Of a stretch of DNA of 64,000 nucleotides, positions 18,195 to 28,122 are shown one piece after another. A program made the position numbers and the translations under genes. Positions within the stretch are counted from its first letter, which is position 1. The number at the start of each line of letters is the position of its first letter. The stretch covers positions 1 to 64,000 of the forward strand of contig JABDFM010000005.1 in the NCBI GenBank assembly GCA_013286565.1. The letters are read 5' to 3'. The DNA is from Bacteroidota bacterium. GTDB lineage: Bacteria; Bacteroidota; Bacteroidia; Sphingobacteriales; Sphingobacteriaceae. The notes beneath the pieces were generated by a model. The model saw only the letters and a program-made list of their open reading frames with translations, made no database searches and was not told the DNA's origin.

Positions 18195-19190
18195 ATGAAA
18201 GCCATTGTTTTAGAAGCAGCCGACAAACCGCTTGTATTAAAAGAAGTTGAAAAACCTGTTTTAAGTGCGGGTGAGGTTTTGGTGCAGATAAAAGCCGCGG
18301 CTTTAAACCGCAGAGATTATTGGATCACTACAGGCAAATATGCCGGGATAAAATACCCGTGCATATTAGGCTCTGATGGTGCGGGTATGGTCGCCGAAGT
18401 GGCTGGTGACGAAGATAAAAAATGGCTGAACAAAGAGGTGATCATTAACCCCTGCTTTAACTGGGGCGATCATGCTGAATATCAAAACCGCGACTTTACC
18501 ATATTGGGCCTACCAGAAAACGGCACCTTTGCCGAATATGTGAAGGTTAAAGCCGAATACCTCTATCCCAAACCTGCGCATTTGAGCTGGGAACAAGCCG
18601 CGGCGTTGCCACTGGCAGGTATGACCACCTACCGCGCCCTGTTTACCAAAGCCAAAGCGAAAAAGGGTGATAAGGTATTGATCACCGGTATAGGCGGCGG
18701 CGCAGGCACTTTCGCACTGCAATGGGCGGTTGCGGCAGGCTGCCAGGTATTTGTAACATCCGGTTCTGGTGAGAAAATAGAACGTGCCAGGCAATTAGGA
18801 GCATGCGCCGGTGCAAATTACAAAGCTCAGGATTGGGTAGGGCAATTACAGCTAATGGCAGGCGGGTTTGATGTGATCATTGACAGCGCTTTGGGCCATG
18901 GTTTTGATAAGCTGTTGGATATAGCTAATCCCGGAGGACGAATTGTTTTTTTCGGAGGTACAGCAGGCAATATCCCTCCGCTAAACGGACGAAAAATATT
19001 CTGGAAACAGCTGCAGATATTAGGAACTACTATGGGCTCACCAGATGATTTTAAAGGGATGCTTGATCTTGTTAACAAGCATCAGATAGTACCGGTAATC
19101 GATGAGGTGTTTCCGTTGGCAAAGGCCCAAAAAGCTGTTGATAAAATGGAAAATTCGTCCCAGTTTGGTAAACTTATTCTTACAGCCTGA
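18195..19190 (+). CDS. Zinc-type alcohol dehydrogenase-like / quinone oxidoreductase (MDR family)
   Basis: ILGSDGAGMVAEV, LPLAGMTTYRALF, GDKVLITGIGGGAGTFALQWAVAAG. Confidence 0.9.
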   Translation: MKAIVLEAADKPLVLKEVEKPVLSAGEVLVQIKAAALNRRDYWITTGKYAGIKYPCILGSDGAGMVAEVAGDEDKKWLNKEVIINPCFNWGDHAEYQNRDFTILGLPENGTFAEYVKVKAEYLYPKPAHLSWEQAAALPLAGMTTYRALFTKAKAKKGDKVLITGIGGGAGTFALQWAVAAGCQVFVTSGSGEKIERARQLGACAGANYKAQDWVGQLQLMAGGFDVIIDSALGHGFDKLLDIANPGGRIVFFGGTAGNIPPLNGRKIFWKQLQILGTTMGSPDDFKGMLDLVNKHQIVPVIDEVFPLAKAQKAVDKMENSSQFGKLILTA

Positions 19191-19195
19191 CCGGA

Positions 19196-20206
19196 ATGCT
19201 TCAGCTAAAAATTGAAGCCATAAAATGGGAAACACCCGATACGGCAACCTTTTTTTTGAGCGAGATATCTGGCAAAAAAATAAACTATAAGGCGGGGCAA
19301 TTCATTACCCTGGTTTTTACCCATCACGATGAGGAAATACGCCGGTCATACTCCTTAAGCTCATCCCCGGATGAAGCTCTGCTGTCGGTTACGGTAAAAC
19401 GTATTACCAACGGCGAGATATCCCGGTTTATGCTGACCAAATTAACCCCCGGTAATATAATAAGCGCTGTTGAACCAGCAGGGATATTTACCCTTACCGA
19501 TCTCAAATCGCCAAAAGATCTGATTTTCTTTGCCGCCGGAAGCGGTATTACCCCTGTATTTGCACAACTAAAATATATACTGGCCCGACCCGGAAACAGT
19601 CGCATCACCCTCATCTATAGCAGTCAAAATACTTCGTCTGTTTTATTTAAAAAACAGCTGGATGAATTAGCATCTACACACCCGGACAGGTTAAGCATCG
19701 TTTACCTTTTAAGCAGCGAGGGTAACCGGCTCAATAATATTATGGTGGAGCAACTGGTGGGGCAAAATGTTCATTTCGATATTAACCGGGCCGAGTTTTA
19801 TTTGTGCGGACCATTTGCTTATATGCGCATGATAAGGCTTACCCTGTTGTATATGGGCATAGAGCCAGCACAGATACGTAAAGAGAATTTCGTGATCGAA
19901 ACAGTGCCGGTAACCGGGAGCATTGTCAATTACCCGCCCGGAAAGGTCAGAATACATTTTAGAGGCGAGGTGCATGATATGATGGTTGGCGAAAACCAAT
20001 CCATCCTACAGGCTGCCTTGCAAAATAACCTGCAATTACCCTATAGCTGCCGTGCCGGGATATGCTCCACCTGTATGGCCAAATGTAAAAGCGGTAAAAT
20101 AGTAATGGCCGAGAACGATGTGCTTACTGATGATGACCTGGCCAAAGGTTGGATACTCACCTGCACCGGGCACCCGGTGGGTGATGATGTGCTGATTGAA
20201 TTTTAA
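19196..20206 (+). CDS. Ferredoxin-NAD(P)H reductase with C-terminal 2Fe-2S domain (PaaE-like)
   Basis: RRSYSLSSSPDE, FFAAGSGITPVFAQLKYIL, FYLCGPFAYM, LPYSCRAGICSTCMAKCKSG. Confidence 0.92.
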   Translation: MLQLKIEAIKWETPDTATFFLSEISGKKINYKAGQFITLVFTHHDEEIRRSYSLSSSPDEALLSVTVKRITNGEISRFMLTKLTPGNIISAVEPAGIFTLTDLKSPKDLIFFAAGSGITPVFAQLKYILARPGNSRITLIYSSQNTSSVLFKKQLDELASTHPDRLSIVYLLSSEGNRLNNIMVEQLVGQNVHFDINRAEFYLCGPFAYMRMIRLTLLYMGIEPAQIRKENFVIETVPVTGSIVNYPPGKVRIHFRGEVHDMMVGENQSILQAALQNNLQLPYSCRAGICSTCMAKCKSGKIVMAENDVLTDDDLAKGWILTCTGHPVGDDVLIEF

Positions 20207-20242
20207 TGAAACCCCGTCTGAGTAATTCCGGTTAAATTTTAA

Positions 20243-20275
20243 AGAATTGACAACTTTTTAAAAGTTGTCAATTCT
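20243..20275. terminator. 33-bp perfect palindrome between convergent genes (candidate bidirectional terminator)
   Basis: agaattgacaacttttTaaaagttgtcaattct. Confidence 0.6.
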
Positions 20276-20283
20276 GATTGCCT

Positions 20284-21051
20284 TTAAAACTCCAGTTCCA
20301 GCAAAACAGGACAATGATCCGAGTGCCTGGCCTCGGGTAATATGGCGGCCCTCTTGATGTTATCTTCCAGTTCCTTGCTTGCCACGGCGTAATCAATGCG
20401 CCAGCCTAAATTCTTGGCGCGGGAGTTGGCACGGAAGCTCCACCAGGTATAATTATGCGGCTCCTTGTTTACATGCCTGAAAGTATCCACAAAGCCCGAT
20501 TCAATAAAATTCTCCATCCACTCACGCTCTTCGGGTAGGAAGCCTGAAGAATTGGCATTTGATTTAGGGTTGTGAATATCGATTGGGCGGTGACAAATAT
20601 TATAATCGCCGCAGACAACCAGTTTAGGATATTCTACTTTTAACAGGGTAAGGTATTTACCGAACTCATCCATGAACCGGTACTTGAATATCTGCCTTTC
20701 ATCACCGCTTGAACCTGAGGGGAAATAAACGCTCATTACAGACACCTCATCAAAATCAACACGGATATTCCGCCCCTCGCGGTCAAAATCGGCTATACCG
20801 CAACCGTATTCAATGTGCTTGGGCAACTGTTTGGTAAATATGGCTGTGCCGCTGTAGCCCTTCTTTTCAGCCGGGAACCAGTAATGCTGATAACCCATCG
20901 CATCTACCAAACCGAGGTCGGTCAGCACATCGGGTGTAGCTTTGATCTCCTGCAGGCAAACCACATCAGCATCAGTAGCCTGCAGCCAGGCCAGCCAATT
21001 CTTGCTCATAGCCGAGCGTATTCCGTTAACGTTATAGGTGATGATCTTCAT
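20284..21051 (-). CDS. xth: Exodeoxyribonuclease III
   Basis: MKIITYNVNGIRSAMSKNWLAWLQATDADVVCLQEIK; GDYNICH; RIDYAVAS; HSDHCPVLLEL. Confidence 0.95.
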   Translation of the reverse strand: MKIITYNVNGIRSAMSKNWLAWLQATDADVVCLQEIKATPDVLTDLGLVDAMGYQHYWFPAEKKGYSGTAIFTKQLPKHIEYGCGIADFDREGRNIRVDFDEVSVMSVYFPSGSSGDERQIFKYRFMDEFGKYLTLLKVEYPKLVVCGDYNICHRPIDIHNPKSNANSSGFLPEEREWMENFIESGFVDTFRHVNKEPHNYTWWSFRANSRAKNLGWRIDYAVASKELEDNIKRAAILPEARHSDHCPVLLELEF

Positions 21052-21062
21052 GAATGTGATAT

Positions 21063-21149
21063 CGAATTTCGGATTTTCAATTTCGGATTTATAAGAGTAA
21101 CAATTAATTAATTAAAAAAATTCGAAATCGAAAATTCGAAATTCGAAAT
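21063..21149. repeat. TTCGAAATTCGAAAT-type intergenic repeat
   Basis: gaatttcggattttcaatttcggattt...attcgaaatcgaaaattcgaaattcgaaat inverted halves. Confidence 0.7.
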
Positions 21150-21153
21150 ATGA

Positions 21154-21180
21154 CTCCCCCTTTAGGGGGCCGGGGGGTTA
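21154..21180. repeat. CCCCCTTTAGGGGGCCGGGGGG repeat overlapping 3' end of cyclophilin gene
   Basis: ctccccctttagggggccggggggtta encodes the terminal LNPPAP* on the minus strand. Confidence 0.7.
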
Positions 21181-21875
21181 AGTATCTTATCCAATCTTCT
21201 GCACTCTCTTTTGCTCAGCAATTCCACTGTCATAGGCACGTCGGTAAGCGGGCGGTCACGTTCATCTTTTTTTACGGCGGCAATTCGGTCAACCATATCC
21301 AGGCCGAATACTACTTCACCATAAACGGTGTAGGCCTGGTCCAGTTGCGGTGTACCACCCGTAGATTCATACCATTCCCGTTGCCAGGCGGGGAATTTAT
21401 GGCCGTTCATTCGTTTTGCTTTTTCCAGCGTATCCAGTTTGCCATCGGTAAAGCGTTTGCCCTCTACGATATAAAACTGGCAGCCGCTTGATGCTTTCTG
21501 CGGATTATCGTCGCGCGCAGCGGCCAATACACCACGTTTGTGGAACAGGCTGTCCCTAAATTCAGCGGGAACGGTATAGCCCACGTCGCCATTACCTAAC
21601 TCGGTGCCGGGGGAAGCTTTTTTCGGATCTTTCGAGTCCGGGTCGCCGCCCTGTATCATAAAATTTTGTATCACCCGGTGGAACAAAGTGCCATTGTAAA
21701 AACCTTTTTTGGTCAGCTTGATGAAATTATCCCGATGCTTGGGTGTTTCATTATACAGACGGATAATGCATTCGCCATAGCTGGTTTTGATACGTACATA
21801 CTGGTTTTTTGGCCCTTTGGCAAAGGCAAAACTAACGCTGAGCAGTATTAGGGTAAGGGTAAAGAGTTTTTTCAT
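21162..21875 (-). CDS. Cyclophilin-type peptidyl-prolyl cis-trans isomerase
   Basis: FYNGTLFHRVIQNFMIQGGDPDSKD, YTVPAEFRDSLFHKRGVLAAARDDNPQKASSGCQFYIV, YTVYGEVVFGLDMVDRIA. Confidence 0.95.
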   Translation of the reverse strand: MKKLFTLTLILLSVSFAFAKGPKNQYVRIKTSYGECIIRLYNETPKHRDNFIKLTKKGFYNGTLFHRVIQNFMIQGGDPDSKDPKKASPGTELGNGDVGYTVPAEFRDSLFHKRGVLAAARDDNPQKASSGCQFYIVEGKRFTDGKLDTLEKAKRMNGHKFPAWQREWYESTGGTPQLDQAYTVYGEVVFGLDMVDRIAAVKKDERDRPLTDVPMTVELLSKRECRRLDKILNPPAP

Positions 21876-21888
21876 TCTTTATTTTTGT

Positions 21889-22018
21889 TGAAAAGTTGGA
21901 AGGTTTGAACGTTGAAAGGTTTTGTAAATTCCTGTTTATTGCGCTTTAAAGTTATAAGATTCATTACCGATAATGCAACATTACAACTTTTCAACGTTCA
22001 AACCTTACAACAATCTTC
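21889..22018. repeat. Intergenic inverted repeat (AAGGTTTGAACGTTGAAAGG / CTTTTCAACGTTCAAACCTT)
   Basis: aaggtttgaacgttgaaagg near 21899 and acttttcaacgttcaaaccttacaac near 21987. Confidence 0.75.
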
Positions 22019-22023
22019 CCCCA

Positions 22024-22362
22024 TCACATCGACTCAAAATAATCAATCATTAATGATTTTATCACCATCTCCTGCTCCAGTAAGGTGTAATTGGGGATCA
22101 CTTTAACCAGTTTCCAATGCGGCCAGCCATCCTGGTCGAGCCCTTCCAGTTCATAAAAACCCATCTGGCTAAACAGTTTGCAGTTGGCGATGTGCATCAA
22201 TTCTTCCTTCTGGCGCTTGCTGAATTTCCGGGGGCCTTGCCCCAGTTCCTGAACGCCTATCAGAAATAGCATCACCTTAATATCGGGTACATCGGTGTCA
22301 AAATCTGCCGATATACGTTGCTGTAAAGCAGCCCATTTTAAATTTACTTCAGCAGGTTTCAT
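22024..22362 (-). CDS. Conserved hypothetical protein
   Basis: MKPAEVNLKWAALQQRISADFDTDVPDIKVMLFLIGVQELGQG...; internal start preferred over the ORF-track start. Confidence 0.65.
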   Translation of the reverse strand: MKPAEVNLKWAALQQRISADFDTDVPDIKVMLFLIGVQELGQGPRKFSKRQKEELMHIANCKLFSQMGFYELEGLDQDGWPHWKLVKVIPNYTLLEQEMVIKSLMIDYFESM

Positions 22363-22514
22363 TCGCCAAAGATACATCGCCTTTGTAATTAAAAGAACCC
22401 CGGCTGTGTTGTTTACAACGACATTGTTACTCTTGGATGACGTTTTGCAATCCGATTTCACTACTTTTGCAAACTAAAGCCTTTGCGGCTTGTTATGGTT
22501 ATAGTATTTGGATT

Positions 22515-22832
22515 TTGAAAAAAAGTAAGCGCCATATCATTTACACCTGGATCATCCTGATCTGCTTTGTTGCAGGGCAGACCATGGTGAGCGCCCACCA
22601 GCACCACACCAGGTTTGTTGCGAATAATATCCATCATACAGCTCAAAATCAACAAACGGTAACAGAAAAATGCCAGTTATGCGATGCCATGCACCATAAC
22701 AGTATGCTGCTAACCGATCATCAATACTTTACACCCGCCGTTGCGGCTGTTCATTTTTACACACCTGGGCAATATGATTTTGTAAGCATCGCCCTCATCC
22801 TGTCTTCTGGACGCGCTCCTCCTCTTTCATAA
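22515..22832 (+). CDS. Small secreted Cys/His protein (DUF2946-like) upstream of TonB receptor, TTG start
   Basis: LKKSKRHIIYTWIILICFVAGQTMVSAHQHH..., EKCQLCDAMHH, C-terminal SSGRAPPLS. Confidence 0.6.
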   Translation: MKKSKRHIIYTWIILICFVAGQTMVSAHQHHTRFVANNIHHTAQNQQTVTEKCQLCDAMHHNSMLLTDHQYFTPAVAAVHFYTPGQYDFVSIALILSSGRAPPLS

Positions 22833-22901
22833 TAATTTCGATTATTTAATTAACTGTTGCTTACCCTGGCAACCTAATTGTTCACAACAAATTATTTTAT
22901 T

Positions 22902-25433
22902 ATGAAATTGAAGCTATTGTATTGCTTTTTATTGCTCTTTATAAATTTTCCAATATTCTCAAACGCGGTAACTATTAAATATACAACCGATGATCTTACG
23001 TCAACTTTAACCGGAACGATCACGGATAAAGCCGATGGTAAAACCATACCCGGTGCATCTATTTCAATCCCTGATCTACGGGTTGGGGCCGTCTCTGATG
23101 CGAACGGAAAATACAGCATACCCAATTTACCAAAGGGGGTTTATCTGGTACAGGTGAGCTTTGTTGGATATGCTACCTTTAACCAAAAGGTTGATTTTTC
23201 AAAAACCAATCAATTAAATGTTCAACTGCAAACCTCATCAATTGAAGCAGGCGAGGTAGTTATTACAGGCGTTAGCAGGGCCACTGAGATAAAGCGTGAC
23301 CCGGTGCCAATGGCGGCGGTAAGTAAAACTTATATCGATCAGCATTCCGCTTCTACTAACGTAATTGATGAAATAGCCAACCTACCGGGCATAAGCGCGG
23401 TAACCACCGGCCCGAATGTTTCCAAGCCTTTTATACATGGTTTGGGCTATAACAGGGTAGTTACAGCCGAGGATGGCATACGCCAGGAAGGCCAGCAATG
23501 GGGTGACGAGCATGGGATAGAAGTAGACCAGAACTCTATCGACCGCGTTGAAGTGATCAAAGGTCCGGCGAGTTTAAGCTACGGATCAGACGCTATTGGT
23601 GGTGTCGTTAACCTGATCACCCCACCACCCGTGCCTGATGGCAAAATATTAGGCTCTTTTACAGGCAATTATGGTACCAATAATGGGCTATTAAGCAGTT
23701 CGTTCCGCCTGCAGGGGAATAACAATGGGTTCGTATGGGGAACCATTGTATCGGCAAAGGAAGCTAAAGATTACCAGAATCAGCATGATGGCAGGGTTTA
23801 TGGTACTGGTTTCCAGGAGAAAGACGCAAGGGTAATGATTGGTTTAAATAAAACATGGGGATATTCCTACCTGAACGCGTCCATATTTGATGATCTGCAG
23901 GAAATACCTGACGGCAGCCGCGATTCGTTAACCCGTAAATTTACCCGGCAAATTACCGAGGCAGATACCTACCGCCCTATCGTGCCTGAATCCGTACTAA
24001 ATTCATACGGCATCACGCCTTTGCATCAGCACGTTCAGCTTTATCGTATTTATGATAACAGCAACTTTACTTTGGGCAGCGGTAACCTGATCGTTAACCT
24101 GGGCTACGAATATAGCCACCGGCGGGAATATACACATCCCGAAGATCAGGGTGTTGCCGGTTTAAATTTACACCTGAGTACTTATACTTATGATGTGAAG
24201 TATAACTTCCTTGTAGGGAACGATTTTGAAACCACTTTCGGCGTTAATGGTCAGTATCAAAATAACACCATAGGGGATGCTACTGTTTTCCCGATACCGG
24301 CTTACCATCAATTTGATATCGGGCCTTTCTTTGTTATCAAAAAGAGTTTTGGAAAATTAGACCTTTCAGGCGGCGCACGATATGATGTCCGTTCGTTTAG
24401 CGGCCAGGCTGCTTATATTGATACATCTGGTAAATATCCGCAATTATATACACCCGGTAACGCGGCTACGCCACCAACTGTTATTCAGCAGTTCAGCGCG
24501 CTTAACAAAACCTTTTCAGGAGCTACCGGCAGCCTGGGGGCTACCTACAATTTTTCAGATGCATTTCTGTTAAAAGGAAACATTGCACGCGGTTTCAGGG
24601 CGCCAAGTATTGCCGAACTATCTGCCAATGGCGCCGATCCGGGTTCACAGATATACCATGTAGGCAACAGCGACTTTAAGCCCGAATTTAGCGTACAGGG
24701 CGATATCGGGGCTTTCCTTACTTTACATAATGTTACGGCCAGTATAGAGGTTTTCGATAACAACATACAGAACTATATTTTCCAGGAACAGATACTGGAC
24801 GCACAAGGAAACCCTGAACGTGTAAATCCTGATGGTTCTCCAAACCCGACCGGACCATACGCTAAGTTTAAATACGTGCAAGGCAAGGCGCGCATAGATG
24901 GCGGCGAGATTAACCTGGATTTCCACCCGGTTTCGTGGCTGCATTTCGAAAACTCTTTAAGCCTAACTTATGGTACTAATTTAGGAACAGGTGGGAAAGT
25001 GCCCGACAGCCTGAAATATTTGCCCTTCATCCCGCCGCTGCATACCCATTCTGAGTTGCGTGGTACTTTTGCCAAAGGATTTGGCATTTTCAGAAATACC
25101 TATGCCTTTGCCGGGTTTGATCATTACGATGCGCAGGACAAGTTTTTCGCTGCTTATGGAACAGAAACTTATACCGGGGGATATAATTTGATAAGTGCAG
25201 GTATTGGCGGTAACATCGTAAACGCTGCCGGAACGCCGATTTTGAAACTGTTTATCGAGGGTACCAACCTGGGTAATGTAAATTACCAGTCGAACATGAG
25301 CAGGCTGAAATATTTTGATAACCCGACAGTACCTGCCGGAATACAGCCGGGCATCTTTAACATGGGTCGTAATATCAGCTTTAAAGTGGTGGTGCCGTTT
25401 GATCTGTCGCCGCATACTGCGAAGGCGATATAA
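22902..25433 (+). CDS. TonB-dependent receptor with carboxypeptidase-regulatory-like N-terminal domain
   Basis: GTITDKADGKTIPGASISIPDLRVGAVSDANGKYSI; plug RVEVIKGPASLSYGSDAIGGVVNLIT; terminal beta-strand NISFKVVVPF. Confidence 0.93.
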   Translation: MKLKLLYCFLLLFINFPIFSNAVTIKYTTDDLTSTLTGTITDKADGKTIPGASISIPDLRVGAVSDANGKYSIPNLPKGVYLVQVSFVGYATFNQKVDFSKTNQLNVQLQTSSIEAGEVVITGVSRATEIKRDPVPMAAVSKTYIDQHSASTNVIDEIANLPGISAVTTGPNVSKPFIHGLGYNRVVTAEDGIRQEGQQWGDEHGIEVDQNSIDRVEVIKGPASLSYGSDAIGGVVNLITPPPVPDGKILGSFTGNYGTNNGLLSSSFRLQGNNNGFVWGTIVSAKEAKDYQNQHDGRVYGTGFQEKDARVMIGLNKTWGYSYLNASIFDDLQEIPDGSRDSLTRKFTRQITEADTYRPIVPESVLNSYGITPLHQHVQLYRIYDNSNFTLGSGNLIVNLGYEYSHRREYTHPEDQGVAGLNLHLSTYTYDVKYNFLVGNDFETTFGVNGQYQNNTIGDATVFPIPAYHQFDIGPFFVIKKSFGKLDLSGGARYDVRSFSGQAAYIDTSGKYPQLYTPGNAATPPTVIQQFSALNKTFSGATGSLGATYNFSDAFLLKGNIARGFRAPSIAELSANGADPGSQIYHVGNSDFKPEFSVQGDIGAFLTLHNVTASIEVFDNNIQNYIFQEQILDAQGNPERVNPDGSPNPTGPYAKFKYVQGKARIDGGEINLDFHPVSWLHFENSLSLTYGTNLGTGGKVPDSLKYLPFIPPLHTHSELRGTFAKGFGIFRNTYAFAGFDHYDAQDKFFAAYGTETYTGGYNLISAGIGGNIVNAAGTPILKLFIEGTNLGNVNYQSNMSRLKYFDNPTVPAGIQPGIFNMGRNISFKVVVPFDLSPHTAKAI

Positions 25434-25506
25434 TGGTCTGAACCATGATTTTTTCACCTATTGTTTGTTTCAAAGGTGTTCAAAGAGGCTACGCCGTTTT
25501 TAGGAT

Positions 25507-25548
25507 TAAAGGATTGCCTTGATTTGAATAAAATCAGGGCAATCCTTT
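25507..25548 (+). terminator. Hairpin terminator after TonB receptor
   Basis: aaaggattgccttgatttgaataaaatcagggcaatcctttt. Confidence 0.75.
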
Positions 25549-25662
25549 TATGCCATTTTCTGCGGGTCAGTAACTCCTCGGCTTCAATATTTACCAGATT
25601 AATGTAAAACAGAAATACTTATCTTTATCAGTATGTCATTGTAATTGATCAGCCTAATAACT

Positions 25663-27825
25663 ATGAAAAATAGACTTTCTGCTTATTTGCTATGTGGTTT
25701 TTTTATGGTGATGCTGTTTGGTACAGCAAATGCACAAACAAAAAAGAAGCAGACAACTGAGGCGAAGATCGACGCGATCATTAAAGAGCTCACACTGGAA
25801 GAAAAGATAGATATGCTGCATGCTAACGGCATATTTAGCTCGGCAGGGGTTGAGCGGCTGGGCATACCCGAACTGATGACTGATGATGGCCCGCTGGGTG
25901 TGCGTGAGGATGTGAAACCGGGCTGGGGATCGGCAAATCTAACTACCGATTCCGCTACTTTTTTCCCTAATGGCTCGGCCCTGGCAGCTACATGGAACCC
26001 GGAACTGGCATATCGTTATGGCCATGATATGGGCGAAGAAGCAAGGGCGCGCAAAAAATATATCATGCTGGCACCGGCGTTCAATATTGCACGTACACCG
26101 CTGTGCGGTAGAACTTATGAATATTATTCCGAAGATCCGTTTTTAAATGCCCGCCTTGCCGTACAATCGGTAAAAGGGATACAAAGCCAGCATATCGCAG
26201 CTTGTGTAAAACATTTTGCCGCAAACAACCAGGAAGTTGAGCGGGACCGTATTAGCGTGGATGTGGATGAACGCGCGCTGCGCGAGATCTATCTGCCTGC
26301 TTTTAAAGCCGCGATAACCGAAGGCAATGCCTGGACCATCATGTCGGCCTATAACAAGCTGCGTGGGGTATATTGTTCTGAAAACGACTACCTGCTCAAT
26401 AAAATATTAAAAGGCGAGTGGAAATTCAAAGGCGTTGTGATCAGCGATTGGGGTGGTACCCATAGTACGGTTAATGCTGCAAATCATGGGCTCGACCTGG
26501 AAATGGGTTCGCCACTGCCTTATAACACCTATTATTTTGCGGATAAACTGCTTGATTCGGTAAAAGCCGGAAAGGTGACTGTGAAAGTGATCGATGATAA
26601 GGTACGCCGCATTTTATGGGTAATGTACCATACCTCATTAAGCGATAACCCGCCTGCTGGAAAAATGAACACCCCCGAGCACAGCAAAACGGTTTATGAT
26701 ATCGCGTCTGAATCCATTGTTCTGCTAAAAAATGCCCGGCATTTGCTGCCTTTAAATACCTCATCCATCAAAAGCATCGCGGTGATTGGTGATAATGCAA
26801 CGCGTACTTTTCACTTGGGTGGATTTGGCGCAGGGGTGAAAGCAAAATACGAGGTAACTGCTTTAGTCGGTTTGCGGAAAAGGCTGGCTAACGAGATAAA
26901 GATGTATTATGCACAAGGCTATTCGGGAGTTTACAGGCCATTGCGCAGGGATGCAGGTAAAACTACTAAAGCGGATTCAGCTATGCTTCAACAGGCTATT
27001 TTTACAGCCAAAAGCTCGGATATGGCAATCTTGTTTATAGGAGGTAACCGCGATTATGAGAGTGAAAGCCGCGACCGTAAGGACCTGAGCCTGCCATTTG
27101 GCGAACAAGCGTTGGTGGATGCCGTAACTGCTGCTAATCCTAAAACCATTGTGGTTGTAGTTGGCGGGGCACCTTATGATATCGGCAAGATCAAAAAGAA
27201 CAATCAAACTATTGTATGGTCGTGGTATAACGGTTCTGAAAATGGAAATGCCCTGGCCGATGTGCTAACCGGCAAGGTTAACCCATCTGGCAAGCTGCCC
27301 TTTACTTTTCCTGCTGATCTGAAAGACTCTCCCGCACATGCTTTAGACGCTTACCCCGGAGAAAATTTAAAAGTAGATTACAAAGAAGGAATATTAGTAG
27401 GATACCGCTGGTTTGATACCAAAAAGATCGAGCCGCTTTATTGTTTCGGTTATGGCCTTTCCTATACCGATTATCAGTATTCTGGTTTAAAAACCAGTAA
27501 AAAAAGCTATCAGCCTTCCGATAATATCGCAATCACAGTTAAAGTAAAAAACACGGGTAAATATGCAGGTAAGGAAACGGTTCAGCTTTATGTTAGTAAA
27601 GAAAAATCAGTCGTAGACCGTGCCGAAAAGGAATTGAAAGCATTCAAAAAAGTAATGATCGCCCCAGGCGAAACTATTGACGTGCGCCTGAGTATCCCGG
27701 TTAAGGATCTGGCCTATTATGATGTAAAAACAAGTAAATGGGTGGTTGAACCCGGCACCTACAAATTACTTGCCGGTACATCATCAAGGGATATTAAGGA
27801 AACAGCCACTATCATCGTAAATTAA
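25663..27825 (+). CDS. Beta-glucosidase, glycoside hydrolase family 3 with fibronectin III-like C-terminus
   Basis: ELMTDDGPLGVRED; CVKHFAANNQEVERDRISVDVDERALREIYLPAF; GVVISDWGGTHS; GKLPFTFP. Confidence 0.95.
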   Translation: MKNRLSAYLLCGFFMVMLFGTANAQTKKKQTTEAKIDAIIKELTLEEKIDMLHANGIFSSAGVERLGIPELMTDDGPLGVREDVKPGWGSANLTTDSATFFPNGSALAATWNPELAYRYGHDMGEEARARKKYIMLAPAFNIARTPLCGRTYEYYSEDPFLNARLAVQSVKGIQSQHIAACVKHFAANNQEVERDRISVDVDERALREIYLPAFKAAITEGNAWTIMSAYNKLRGVYCSENDYLLNKILKGEWKFKGVVISDWGGTHSTVNAANHGLDLEMGSPLPYNTYYFADKLLDSVKAGKVTVKVIDDKVRRILWVMYHTSLSDNPPAGKMNTPEHSKTVYDIASESIVLLKNARHLLPLNTSSIKSIAVIGDNATRTFHLGGFGAGVKAKYEVTALVGLRKRLANEIKMYYAQGYSGVYRPLRRDAGKTTKADSAMLQQAIFTAKSSDMAILFIGGNRDYESESRDRKDLSLPFGEQALVDAVTAANPKTIVVVVGGAPYDIGKIKKNNQTIVWSWYNGSENGNALADVLTGKVNPSGKLPFTFPADLKDSPAHALDAYPGENLKVDYKEGILVGYRWFDTKKIEPLYCFGYGLSYTDYQYSGLKTSKKSYQPSDNIAITVKVKNTGKYAGKETVQLYVSKEKSVVDRAEKELKAFKKVMIAPGETIDVRLSIPVKDLAYYDVKTSKWVVEPGTYKLLAGTSSRDIKETATIIVN

Positions 27826-27881
27826 TAAGGCTTGCGATCATTGTACCGTAGCCGAGATCGCTCCTATGTGTTAACCCGATT

Positions 27882-28067
27882 TTAAATTTCCACATTTTTG
27901 GCAAGTGTTTTAAATCTCACGCCGTTTGCTTGTACAACGGTAATCGATACGTGTCCACTCTTACCGGTTTTGATATCCTGTACAATACCGGATTTTCCAA
28001 TATGGGTGCCGCCAATCACTTTGCAGGTGACCCCGTCCCTTAATTTGCCTGGTAATATAGTAGTCAT
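27882..28067 (-). CDS. KOW-motif small protein
   Basis: MTTILPGKLRDGVTCKVIGGTHIGKSGIVQDIKTGKSGHVSITV. Confidence 0.75.
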   Translation of the reverse strand: MTTILPGKLRDGVTCKVIGGTHIGKSGIVQDIKTGKSGHVSITVVQANGVRFKTLAKNVEI

Positions 28068-28122
28068 TTAGCCTTTTTTTATTAATAGTACGCTATATTG
28101 TCTTTTATCAGAGATTTTTCTC

